Under the pieces are notes generated by a model. The model saw nothing but the letters and a program-made list of their open reading frames with translations. It made no database searches and had not been told where the DNA came from. Made by a program: the position numbers and the translations under genes. From Patescibacteria group bacterium (GTDB lineage: Bacteria > Patescibacteriota > Microgenomatia > Levybacterales > UBA12049), in contig JAMDEE010000010.1 in the NCBI GenBank assembly GCA_023487605.1, positions 1-16,907 on the forward strand: a stretch of 16,907 bases of DNA, read 5' to 3'. Within the stretch, counting starts at the first letter, position 1. Every line of letters begins with the position of its first letter. Positions 6,989 to 13,477 of this stretch are shown here, piece by piece.

Positions 6989-7732
6989 TTACAATTTTTT
7001 ATACTTATCAAATCCACTTGTGTAAGTGGCAATACCCTTCTTATCAATCATATATCCTTCAAATCCCGACAATTTCTCTATAAAATTAATTCCTTTCTCT
7101 CCCATTGCAAAGGCTGCCGTAGCGAAACGATCCGCTTCATATACGTTTAGTCCTATTACCGTAAGACTTACTATATCTTTAATTTCTGCTGTGGGTTTAC
7201 GGGGATTATAAATATGCTGTCCCCGAATCTCTGTTCCTGATGTTGCTATTCCTTTATTTTCAAGAGAAAGTACTTTTACGATTTCTTTGCTGTTAAACGG
7301 GTTCCGTATCCCAACTGTCCACGATTCGCCCTTGCCATTTTTTCCTGCTACTTGAATATCTCCCCCTGCATCAATATAAAAATTCTTAAAACCTCTTTTT
7401 TTGAGTAAGTCCGAAGCTTTTTTAATTGACCATCCTTTTACTAATCCCGAAGGATCAAGCTTGCCATTGTGAAAAATATCAAAATATCCGTTTGTTTGAT
7501 TCTTTGTTTCTTCACATAAAGAAAGAACTATTTTCATGCAAGAACTGTATTGATCTTTTTCTATAATATTATTATTAATAAGTGAGATTTCACTCGTTGT
7601 TTTAAATGTACTGAACTTTTCATCGATATAGGTAAAATAGTCATAGATCTTATCTATATCTTTTTGCTTAACATTTTTATCCGCAACTTCAATTGTTATA
7701 TGCATTCCCATAAGGGATCTTGTTTGTTTCAT
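6989..7732 (-). CDS. apbE: ApbE-type FAD:protein FMN transferase, no visible signal peptide
   Basis: ApbE splits FAD and attaches FMN to a Thr in [ST]GAT motifs of extracytosolic flavoproteins. Family marks: MGMHITIEV at the start (like MGTxxxI), FSTFKTTSEISLIN, DPSGLVKGWSIKKA (like DLGGIAKG), IDAGGDIQVAG, GIATSGT, HIYNPRKP (like HIIDPRTG) and the metal-site region EADRFATAAFAMG. The protein has 247 residues, about 80-100 fewer than secreted ApbE lipoproteins, and begins directly at the catalytic fold without a hydrophobic leader; the preceding gene stops only 6 nt upstream, so a longer start is not available. It sits between the two genes for its likely substrates. Whether it acts inside, or is exported by another route, cannot be decided from sequence. 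Confidence 0.92.
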   Translation of the reverse strand: MKQTRSLMGMHITIEVADKNVKQKDIDKIYDYFTYIDEKFSTFKTTSEISLINNNIIEKDQYSSCMKIVLSLCEETKNQTNGYFDIFHNGKLDPSGLVKGWSIKKASDLLKKRGFKNFYIDAGGDIQVAGKNGKGESWTVGIRNPFNSKEIVKVLSLENKGIATSGTEIRGQHIYNPRKPTAEIKDIVSLTVIGLNVYEADRFATAAFAMGEKGINFIEKLSGFEGYMIDKKGIATYTSGFDKYKKL

Positions 7733-7738
7733 ATTATT

Positions 7739-8173
7739 TTACTTTGCTTTAGATAATGCTGATGCGAGTGATTGAATAAACGCATTACTTGAATCAGTCG
7801 CGCCGGATATTATATCCACGTTTGCGTTTTGCGCCTGAATTGCTTCTTGTTTAAGATTAGGCATTGCTAGGGTATTAATAGCGATGGAGCGCGCACGGTC
7901 ATTTGGGTATTGCAGAAATCGTACGTCGGTTATTTTTGTGCCTGATATTACTGCTTGAACCTGGATATTTCCGTAAAAAGCATCAACAGAATTACCCGTA
8001 TATGTTCCATTTTTGTATGGAGGTTTTGGACCTAAAGACCCAGAAGCAGAAGAAATATTTGACGCGGAACCTGATTCCAACGCCATAATTCTTAGTAACC
8101 ATCGTGATCCATTTTGATATATAACATAACTAATAATAATTATTATTGACACGAGAATAAGTATTTTTTTCAT
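7739..8173 (-). CDS. Membrane-anchored FMN-binding domain protein, flavinylation acceptor 2
   Basis: First gene of the flavin operon. A hydrophobic anchor (about 3-19) leads into a short Ser/Gly/Ala-rich linker (about 33-50) and an FMN-binding domain (about 52-143). The motif DIISGATDSS puts the expected FMN-carrying threonine at T126. The domain keeps YKNGTYTGNSVDAFYGNIQV and FLQYPND, as in its paralogue at 6476-6985, but the linker is about 25 residues shorter, so the flavin would sit closer to the membrane. This could set up a relay: membrane protein to short-linker FMN protein to long-linker FMN protein. That order is inference. apbE follows after 6 nt. Upstream, TATACT (8188-8193, minus) lies 14 nt from the ATG. 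Confidence 0.9.
   Translation of the reverse strand: MKKILILVSIIIIISYVIYQNGSRWLLRIMALESGSASNISSASGSLGPKPPYKNGTYTGNSVDAFYGNIQVQAVISGTKITDVRFLQYPNDRARSIAINTLAMPNLKQEAIQAQNANVDIISGATDSSNAFIQSLASALSKAK
7788..7846. repeat. 59-bp perfect direct repeat, copy 2 (over flavinylation motif)
   Basis: Same orientation as the copy at 6528-6586, 1260 bp away, with apbE between them. Recombination between copies would remove apbE and fuse the two acceptor genes. Confidence 0.97.
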
Positions 8174-8187
8174 AATGTATAAACCTA

Positions 8188-8193
8188 AGTATA
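8188..8193 (-). promoter_or_regulatory. Candidate -10 (TATACT) of the flavin operon
   Basis: Minus-strand TATACT is 14 nt upstream of the first ATG of the operon (8173). Transcription would start about 7 nt before the ATG, too little for a Shine-Dalgarno, and none is seen. No clear -35. Confidence 0.35.
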
Positions 8194-8374
8194 GTAATCG
8201 AATATGGGAATAAGATGAGAAGAATTGCTAAAAACTAAACTGATTTGTTCGGTATTCCGCAGGATTAATCGGTAAACGATGTTCTTAACGAATGGGTCAA
8301 AATATAGCCAGCAAAAAAATAACGTTTCATTAACTCTGAATAATCAATAAACAAAATACCTGAAATTAAGTAAC

Positions 8375-8417
8375 CTAAATACATAATATTGCTATGTGCA
8401 ATAATTATGTATTTTAG
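8375..8417. other. Long AT-rich hairpin downstream of the small Cys/His gene (terminator-like or structured RNA)
   Basis: The arm 8377-8392 (AAATACATAATATTGC) pairs with 8398-8414 apart from one extra base, with a 5-nt loop TATGT; pairing can be extended outward to CTA/TAG with one more bulge. Read on the minus strand it begins about 20 nt after the stop of the 52-codon gene, so it could end that transcript or protect its 3' end. There is no clear U-run after it. On the plus strand it precedes no gene closely. Confidence 0.5.
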
Positions 8418-8436
8418 AAGATTTATGAGATAAATT

Positions 8437-8595
8437 TTATTTTTCCTCTAATTTCTCGTTTACCCACCTAAGTTTTTCTTCTAACATCTTTTTCTTTGCT
8501 TCAAGATGTTCTTTTGACATTTTGTGATCTTGACAACATTCTAAGATCATCATTCCGTGTCCCCCATGGGAACAGTCGCAATTTTTATTCATCAT
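8437..8595 (-). CDS. Small Cys/His-rich protein (52 aa) with C-terminal coiled-coil-like helix
   Basis: A short gene I do not recognise with certainty. It is supported by a strong Shine-Dalgarno, GGGAGGTGA, about 8-10 nt before the ATG at 8595 (second ATG at 8592), the only such site seen in the window. The product begins MMNKNCDCSHGGHGMMILECC and continues with QDHK, giving four cysteines and four histidines in the first 25 residues, which looks like a metal-binding head (CDC, HGGH, CC-x2-H). Residues about 26-52 are Lys/Glu/Leu-rich with heptad-like spacing (EHLEAKKKMLEEKLRWVNEKLEEK region), suggesting an amphipathic helix or short coiled coil. It is divergent from the LCP gene at 8726. It could be a metal sensor, chaperone or metal-storage peptide; no function is claimed. 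Confidence 0.72.
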   Translation of the reverse strand: MMNKNCDCSHGGHGMMILECCQDHKMSKEHLEAKKKMLEEKLRWVNEKLEEK

Positions 8596-8602
8596 ATATT
8601 TT

Positions 8603-8611
8603 TCACCTCCC
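8603..8611 (-). promoter_or_regulatory. Strong Shine-Dalgarno of the small Cys/His gene
   Basis: Minus strand GGGAGGTGA, close to the full anti-16S complement, 7 nt from the ATG at 8595. It stands out because the other starts in the window have no purine-rich site. Confidence 0.75.
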
Positions 8612-8617
8612 TCCAAT

Positions 8618-8635
8618 TAATCTGTATTTAGATTA
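8618..8635. promoter_or_regulatory. Inverted repeat TAATCT-N6-AGATTA, possible operator
   Basis: Perfect 6-bp arms with a 6-nt spacer lie just upstream of the small gene's Shine-Dalgarno and overlap a -10-like GATAAT (minus, 8632-8637). Position fits a repressor site controlling the Cys/His peptide. Short arms make chance possible. Confidence 0.35.
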
Positions 8636-8710
8636 TCATGCTTTTCTGAAAAAGTGCTGAAAAAAGAATATCTATATTTAAATAAGTTACTTTCTAAAAA
8701 CTTTCCTTAT

Positions 8711-8719
8711 TGCTACAAT
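8711..8719 (+). promoter_or_regulatory. Extended -10 (TGC-TACAAT) directly before the second LCP gene
   Basis: TGC followed by TACAAT ends 6 nt before ATG 8726, so transcription would begin at or next to the start codon. This supports the 8726 start and suggests a leaderless mRNA. No clear -35. Confidence 0.5.
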
Positions 8720-8725
8720 AAACCA

Positions 8726-9760
8726 ATGCAAGAAATTAATACTCGTCAAAAAAAACCATTTTTTATCCGTCTATTAATTGTTATTTTCCTTACTGTTGTT
8801 TGTTTTTTTCTGGGATATAGCGCCTACTACCTTAATTCACTTCAGCGATTTATTGCTACGGCAACTAGTCAACATATTACTGTAAAAACAGCAACAAACA
8901 TAACTCCCTTATTAAATCAAACAAACATTCTTCTTTTAGGAAGTGATAATGATCAAAAATTTACAGGCAATCCTTTAACTCAAACTATGATGGTCGTGCA
9001 TATTGATTATGCAAAAAAAGAAATAGATATGTTTTCTATTCCAAGAGATTTATGGATAAGAATGCCGGACAGAAAAAATTACGGGAAAATAGACCAAGCC
9101 GCTGAATACGAAGGAATTCCGAGTGCTATTAAAGTGGTTGAACAAACATTTGGTATATCTATTGATCATTATGCTTGGGTTGGACTTTACGGATTCATTA
9201 AAAGCATTAATGCTATTGGAGGTATTAATCTACAGGTTGTCCATCCCGTGTTGGATAATTCATACCCAACAGACATCAACAGTTCTAACCCGTATGGCTA
9301 CCAACGGCTTGATATCCAGGCAGGTATGCAGCATATGACGGGGGGAGAAGCTTTACAATACGTTCGCTCCCGGCATGAAGATTTAATTGGAGATTTTGGA
9401 CGAACGCAACGTCAGCGAGAATTACTTTTGGCAATAAAAGATACTCTGTTTCATTCTAAATCATCTCTATTAAAAATCCCCAATATTTTTAATAGCTTGC
9501 GGGGGCAAATTAAAACAGATGTTTCTCCCGCGTTTAGCTTACAATTGGGTATTTTCTTATTAAGAAATAAGAATATAAAAATAAAGCAATTTACTCTTTC
9601 TCCGCCGATATATTCAAGCATAGGAAACTCGATAGACGGACAAAGTATTGTTGTTGCAAACGCAAGTAATTCAGCAAAACTAATCACTCAAATCTTTGGG
9701 AAAAACGCCGGGCAAGTAACGTTTAATAATTTATTAAATGTACAAGGAATAGCAAGATGA
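8726..9760 (+). CDS. LytR-CpsA-Psr (LCP) family protein with altered TDT motif
   Basis: Second LCP protein of the window. I chose ATG 8726 over an in-frame GTG at 8654 because the membrane anchor (about residues 11-34) then lies at the usual place and an extended -10 sits between the two; this gives 344 residues. LCP marks: NILLLGSDND, FSIPRDLWIRMP, QHMTGGEALQYVRSRHE and DFGRTQRQRELL. The conserved TDT aspartate, present in the LCP at 2143, is replaced: the sequence here reads PLTQTMM. This acidic residue belongs to the metal/pyrophosphate site in studied LCP enzymes, so activity may be altered. The long Cys-bearing insertion of the other copy is absent, which suggests a different partner or substrate. 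The stop overlaps the next start as ATGA, so the two genes are translationally coupled. Confidence 0.9.
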   Translation: MQEINTRQKKPFFIRLLIVIFLTVVCFFLGYSAYYLNSLQRFIATATSQHITVKTATNITPLLNQTNILLLGSDNDQKFTGNPLTQTMMVVHIDYAKKEIDMFSIPRDLWIRMPDRKNYGKIDQAAEYEGIPSAIKVVEQTFGISIDHYAWVGLYGFIKSINAIGGINLQVVHPVLDNSYPTDINSSNPYGYQRLDIQAGMQHMTGGEALQYVRSRHEDLIGDFGRTQRQRELLLAIKDTLFHSKSSLLKIPNIFNSLRGQIKTDVSPAFSLQLGIFLLRNKNIKIKQFTLSPPIYSSIGNSIDGQSIVVANASNSAKLITQIFGKNAGQVTFNNLLNVQGIAR

Positions 9761-10755
9761 AAAAACGAGTTTTAATATTATTCAGCATAATACCATTTAT
9801 TGTCGGGTTCTCCGTGGCATATTTTCAGGGAAAACCCAAAAATCAGACAGCGGTTTTTGATACGAGCAATATACAGCCAACAGATACAATTATCCTAAGC
9901 AACAACGGAAATATTTATAAGCTGAATAAAAATCGTGCTAGTCAAATAACCCATAACCAGAATCTTATAGAGCCTATTGCTTTAGGAAACGCCATAGCCG
10001 CTATTAAGAAAACAACTAATTATTCCTCTCTTTTGCTTTTTGATCAGTCGGGAAATAAAATAAAGACACTTTTTAACGGCAATAGTAACAATATAGATAC
10101 CATGAGTTGGATAACAGACCCTGCGGTTAATTCTACCCAAGACAGAATTGCGTATGTGTCCGATAAAGATAAAGTTTTTACAAACGTGCCGGATAACGCG
10201 CTTTATGTTTTAAATCTTTCAACCGGAAAATCAACAAATATTGCTAAACCGGATCCCTATTCAGGCGGAATAGCTCACCCTATTTTTGACCCGTCTGATA
10301 AGAATATTATTCTCTATGATTATTATCAGTATGATCCAAAAACTCTTATGCCATATTCAGCCATTAAACAATTTGATAACGCCTCCGGATTAATAACAAC
10401 GCTTACATATGAAAATAGAAATGCCTATCAAGCATCTTTTTCTCCCGATGGGAAAAAGATTCTTTTTTTAGAAAGGAACGGTGATTCAAATAATGTTGCA
10501 CTGTGTATTGCTGATTTCAATAATAACAGCGGACTTTCTAACATAAAAACTTTAGCAATTGGTGATTTTGCCTATCCTGAATTTTCAAATACTAAATGGC
10601 ATATCTACTTTCTGCAGGCACAAGGAAATAAAGGATATAATCTTTTAACAGGAACAGTTTACAAAAACGGATTAAATAACATACGGACAATTGTTTCAGG
10701 AAATACCTTATTGGGAAATTCTTCATACTCTGTTATTCGCAATACAGCCAGGTAA
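9757..10755 (+). CDS. Exported TolB/WD40-like beta-propeller protein
   Basis: An N-terminal hydrophobic signal or anchor (about 4-22) precedes a repetitive beta-rich protein of 332 residues. One repeat carries a clear PD40/TolB signature, ASFSPDGKKILFLERN (near residue 229), and others are weaker: DRIAYVSDKD, ALYVLNLSTGKS and IFDPSDKNIILYDYYQY. Such propellers outside the membrane usually serve as binding scaffolds; no catalytic residues are evident. The start ATG overlaps the LCP stop, so both are likely made together and may act together in envelope glycopolymer or surface assembly. The gene is followed by the promoter of rpsO, and I see no strong terminator after it apart from a short GGGGTCTTTTT stretch. 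The exact family is uncertain. Confidence 0.75.
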   Translation: MKKRVLILFSIIPFIVGFSVAYFQGKPKNQTAVFDTSNIQPTDTIILSNNGNIYKLNKNRASQITHNQNLIEPIALGNAIAAIKKTTNYSSLLLFDQSGNKIKTLFNGNSNNIDTMSWITDPAVNSTQDRIAYVSDKDKVFTNVPDNALYVLNLSTGKSTNIAKPDPYSGGIAHPIFDPSDKNIILYDYYQYDPKTLMPYSAIKQFDNASGLITTLTYENRNAYQASFSPDGKKILFLERNGDSNNVALCIADFNNNSGLSNIKTLAIGDFAYPEFSNTKWHIYFLQAQGNKGYNLLTGTVYKNGLNNIRTIVSGNTLLGNSSYSVIRNTAR

Positions 10756-10771
10756 GGGGTCTTTTTAGCAG

Positions 10772-10800
10772 TTGATACTGAATAAATAAACTGCTATAAT
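10772..10800 (+). promoter_or_regulatory. Strong sigma70-type promoter of rpsO-pnp
   Basis: TTGATA (10772-10777), a 17-nt spacer and perfect TATAAT (10795-10800), with TGC just before the -10. This is the best promoter match in the window. Predicted transcription start is near 10807, leaving an 86-nt leader before rpsO. Confidence 0.8.
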
Positions 10801-10807
10801 ACATCTT

Positions 10808-10892
10808 AGTTAAGAATTAAGAATGAAAAGTTTAGAGTTAAAACTTAAAGTTAAAAAACTTCTACAAATCGTTAATTTTTAATTTATTTAAT
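10808..10892 (+). repeat. Heptanucleotide-repeat leader of rpsO
   Basis: From 10808 the sequence runs as 7-mers AGTTAAG, AATTAAG, AATGAAA, AGTTTAG, AGTTAAA, ACTTAAA, then GTTAAAAAACTT. Closer to the start codon two TTAATTT units follow. AAGTTT/AAACTT and AAGTT/AACTT arms within it can form small hairpins. S15 is known to regulate its own mRNA through leader structures in several bacteria, so this leader could be regulatory. No Shine-Dalgarno precedes the ATG (TTTATTTAATATG). Confidence 0.6.
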
Positions 10893-11162
10893 ATGCCGCT
10901 TAGTCCGATAGATAAAAAGAAAATAATAGAGAAGTTTAAAACGGTCGAAGGAGATACAGGCAGTCCTGAAGTTCAAATAGCTCTTTTAACGGAGAGAATC
11001 ACTAAGGTTACAGAGCATTTAAAAATGCACGGACACGATATGAGGAGCAGACGCGGACTTTTATCTATGATCTCTAAAAGAAGAAGACTAATGAACTTTT
11101 TGGAAAAAGTAGATAAAAAAAGATTGTCTAAAATACTTTCTGCTGTTCAAGGCAGTAACTGA
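10893..11162 (+). CDS. rpsO: 30S ribosomal protein S15
   Basis: An 89-residue protein of the exact usual length. It binds 16S rRNA early in assembly of the small-subunit platform. Signature stretches are present: DTGSPEVQIALLTERI (about 21-36), HLKMHGHDMRSRRGLL (about 42-57) and ISKRRRLMNFLEK. It is the first gene of a two-gene unit with pnp, which begins 5 nt after its stop; this rpsO-pnp pairing is common across bacteria. It is driven by a near-consensus promoter with a repeat-containing leader, and likely regulated at that leader. Confidence 0.98.
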   Translation: MPLSPIDKKKIIEKFKTVEGDTGSPEVQIALLTERITKVTEHLKMHGHDMRSRRGLLSMISKRRRLMNFLEKVDKKRLSKILSAVQGSN

Positions 11163-11167
11163 TTATT

Positions 11168-13426
11168 ATGCAAGAAGAATCATTTAATCTGGAATTTGGG
11201 GGAAAACCGTTAACTCTTACTGTTGGCAAGGTTGCCAAACAAGCTACATCTGCTGTTATGGCAAGATTAGGAGATACAATGGTTCTGGTAACGGTTGTCG
11301 AAGGCAAAGAAAGAGCAGATCTTGGTTACTTTCCTTTAACAATAGAGTACGTAGAGCGACTATACGCGGGCGGGAGAATAAAAGGAAGCAGATGGGTTAA
11401 AAGAGAAGGAAGGCCAAGCGATGACTCCATACTGACAGCAAGATTAATAGACAGATCTATACGTCCTCTATTTCCAAAAGAATATAAAAAAGAAGTCCAA
11501 ATTGTTATTACTGTTTTGTCTGTAGACGGAGAAAACGAACCGGATATTCTATCTATAGTTGCCACCTCTTTTGCTTTGAGTATTTCTTCTATCCCGTGGA
11601 ATGGGCCGATAGCCGCAGTTAGAGTTGGCTATGTAAAAGAAAAAGATAACGGTAACGAAGAATATATAATGAATCCTGGCAGAGGGGAAATAGAGCTTTC
11701 CGAGCTTGATATGGTTTTGTCTCAAACAAAAGATAAGACGGTTATGATAGAAGCGGGCGCATCGGAAGTCTCAGAGCAAGTAGCATTATCAGCTATAAAA
11801 AAAGCGCATGCAGAAACAGTAAAGGTTATAGATTTTATAGAAGAGGCTGTTAAAAAAATCGGCAAGAAGAAGCAACTAGCAGAAAAAGATCCTTTATTTT
11901 TGGATTTAGTTTCCAAAATAAAAAAATCTTATGGCAGTGAAATAGCCTCTCTTATACCAAAAAGTGCTGTTAAGGAATCAAGCAGTCCGGAACAGGAACA
12001 GATTATAGATGCTATTTTCGAAACCGAGAAAACTAGTAATCCGGAAAGCGAGATTGATAAAAAAATGGTTGCCAAAGCATTCGAAAAAGTGTTTTTTGGT
12101 GCTATAAGAGAAAATGTAATTCTTAAAGGACAAAGGCCCGACGGCCGGAAAATAGACGAGATTCGTCCGATAAGTTCCGAAGTTTCGGTCTTGCCACGAA
12201 CACATGGATCCGCAATATTTCAAAGGGGCGATACCCAAGCCCTAACCGTTGTAACCCTAGGTTCTCCAAGAATGGAACAGTTGATAGAATCTCCGGAAGG
12301 AGAAGAATCAAAAAGATATATTCACCATTATTCCATGCCTCCTTATTCGGTTGGAGAAACAGGAAGAATCGGAGTTCCTTCCAGACGTGAAATAGGACAT
12401 GGAGCTTTGGCCGAAAGAGCACTTGTTGCAGTTATTCCCAACCAGGATAAATTTCCATATACAATAAGAGTAGTATCTGAAATACTTTCTTCAAACGGAT
12501 CAACTTCTATGGCGTCTGTTTGCGGTTCAACCCTTTCTTTAATGGACGCTGGAGTTCCTATTAAAAAACCTGTTGCGGGTCTGGCTATGGGACTTATGTC
12601 AGATGGAGATAAGTATGTTATTTTAACAGACATTATCGGTTTGGAAGATTTTTCAGGGGATATGGATTTTAAAGTAGCGGGAACAGACAGCGGTATTACG
12701 GCAATCCAACTGGATGTAAAGATTCCGGGATTAACAATAGCTCAAATAGAAGAAATTTTGGGACGCGCGAAAGAGGGACGTTTATTCATTCTCCAAAAAA
12801 TGCTAAGCGTAATACCTGATACCAGATCTAAACTGTCGGAGTACGCACCTAAGATAGAAATGATTCATATTCCAGTTGAAAAAATAGGAGAATTAATCGG
12901 TCCGGGAGGCAGGGTTATAAAAAATATTATGGCAAGAACCGGCGCGACAATTGATGTTGAAGATGATGGATCAGTAACGGTTACAGGATCCGACAAAGAG
13001 TCTTTAGATAAAACGGTTACCTGGATTAAAGGGATAACCCGGGAAATCGGAGTTGGGGAAGAATTTGTCGGAGAAGTAAAAAGAATCCTTCCTTTTGGAG
13101 CGTTTGTGGAGCTAACACCTGGTAAAGAAGGAATGGTTCATGTATCCGAAATGGCGCAGGGTTTTGTAAAAGATCCTTATGATGTTGTTAAGATCGGAGA
13201 TAAAGTAAAGGTAACAGTAAAGGAAATAGATGAGCAAGGCAGAATAAATCTGTCTATGCTCTCCGGAGAGAAAAAAGAAATAAGGCAAAAGCAGCCGTCT
13301 GTTTCGGAACATCCACTATCTATGCAGTTTAAAAGAGAAAAATTTCAATCAGCAGGCAGGCCATGGCAGAGAGGAAATAGGTCTGCCTTTGAGAAAGATA
13401 AACCTTTTAAAAAGCCTCATTATTAA
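11168..13426 (+). CDS. pnp: Polyribonucleotide nucleotidyltransferase (PNPase)
   Basis: A phosphorolytic 3'-5' exoribonuclease, trimeric, acting in mRNA decay. Domain order is complete: first RNase PH domain (about 1-220, with KREGRPSDDSILTARLIDRSIRPLFP), helical linker (about 230-310), second RNase PH domain (about 318-560, with GQRPDGRKIDEIRPI, PYSVGETGRIGVPSRREIGHG, SEILSSNGSTSMASVCG and the catalytic region EDFSGDMDFKVAGT), KH domain with the GPGG loop (about 578-581) and S1 domain (about 634-705, FVGEVKRILPFGAFVEL). A basic tail of about 45 residues follows and could bind RNA or a partner. Length (752) is within the normal range. Co-transcribed with rpsO; a hairpin terminator begins right after its stop. 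Confidence 0.98.
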   Translation: MQEESFNLEFGGKPLTLTVGKVAKQATSAVMARLGDTMVLVTVVEGKERADLGYFPLTIEYVERLYAGGRIKGSRWVKREGRPSDDSILTARLIDRSIRPLFPKEYKKEVQIVITVLSVDGENEPDILSIVATSFALSISSIPWNGPIAAVRVGYVKEKDNGNEEYIMNPGRGEIELSELDMVLSQTKDKTVMIEAGASEVSEQVALSAIKKAHAETVKVIDFIEEAVKKIGKKKQLAEKDPLFLDLVSKIKKSYGSEIASLIPKSAVKESSSPEQEQIIDAIFETEKTSNPESEIDKKMVAKAFEKVFFGAIRENVILKGQRPDGRKIDEIRPISSEVSVLPRTHGSAIFQRGDTQALTVVTLGSPRMEQLIESPEGEESKRYIHHYSMPPYSVGETGRIGVPSRREIGHGALAERALVAVIPNQDKFPYTIRVVSEILSSNGSTSMASVCGSTLSLMDAGVPIKKPVAGLAMGLMSDGDKYVILTDIIGLEDFSGDMDFKVAGTDSGITAIQLDVKIPGLTIAQIEEILGRAKEGRLFILQKMLSVIPDTRSKLSEYAPKIEMIHIPVEKIGELIGPGGRVIKNIMARTGATIDVEDDGSVTVTGSDKESLDKTVTWIKGITREIGVGEEFVGEVKRILPFGAFVELTPGKEGMVHVSEMAQGFVKDPYDVVKIGDKVKVTVKEIDEQGRINLSMLSGEKKEIRQKQPSVSEHPLSMQFKREKFQSAGRPWQRGNRSAFEKDKPFKKPHY

Positions 13427-13460
13427 AAATTACGTGATATCGTAATTTATTTTGTTTTGT
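13427..13460 (+). terminator. Rho-independent-type terminator after pnp
   Basis: Stem AAATTACG (13427-13434), loop TGATAT, stem CGTAATTT (13441-13448), then the T-rich ATTTTGTTTTGT. The stem starts at the base after the pnp stop. GC content is low, so strength is uncertain. Confidence 0.65.
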
Positions 13461-13477
13461 AGTAAGATACTTAATAT

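Larger units (their letters stand above)
8174..8436. other. Intergenic stretch without recognised gene
   Basis: Between the flavin operon start and the small Cys/His gene I see only the -10-like TATACT near 8190 and the long hairpin at 8375-8417. No ORF with a plausible start, no tRNA and no known riboswitch pattern could be recognised on either strand. Confidence 0.5.

Noticed and set aside
6528..7846. The 59-bp direct repeats as ends of a mobile element carrying apbE
   Set aside because: Both copies lie inside coding sequence of paralogous genes in the same frame, with no transposase or target-site duplication.
8174..8653. CRISPR array, tRNA or riboswitch in the largest gap
   Set aside because: No regularly spaced long repeats, no cloverleaf and no conserved riboswitch pattern could be found; only a hairpin, an inverted repeat and a small gene are supported.
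8654..8725. GTG start adding 24 residues to the second LCP protein
   Set aside because: The extension has no LCP similarity and overlaps an extended -10 element; ATG 8726 places the membrane anchor normally.
12123..12422. Minus-strand frames of up to 99 codons inside pnp
   Set aside because: Shadows of a highly conserved gene; composition follows the pnp codon pattern.
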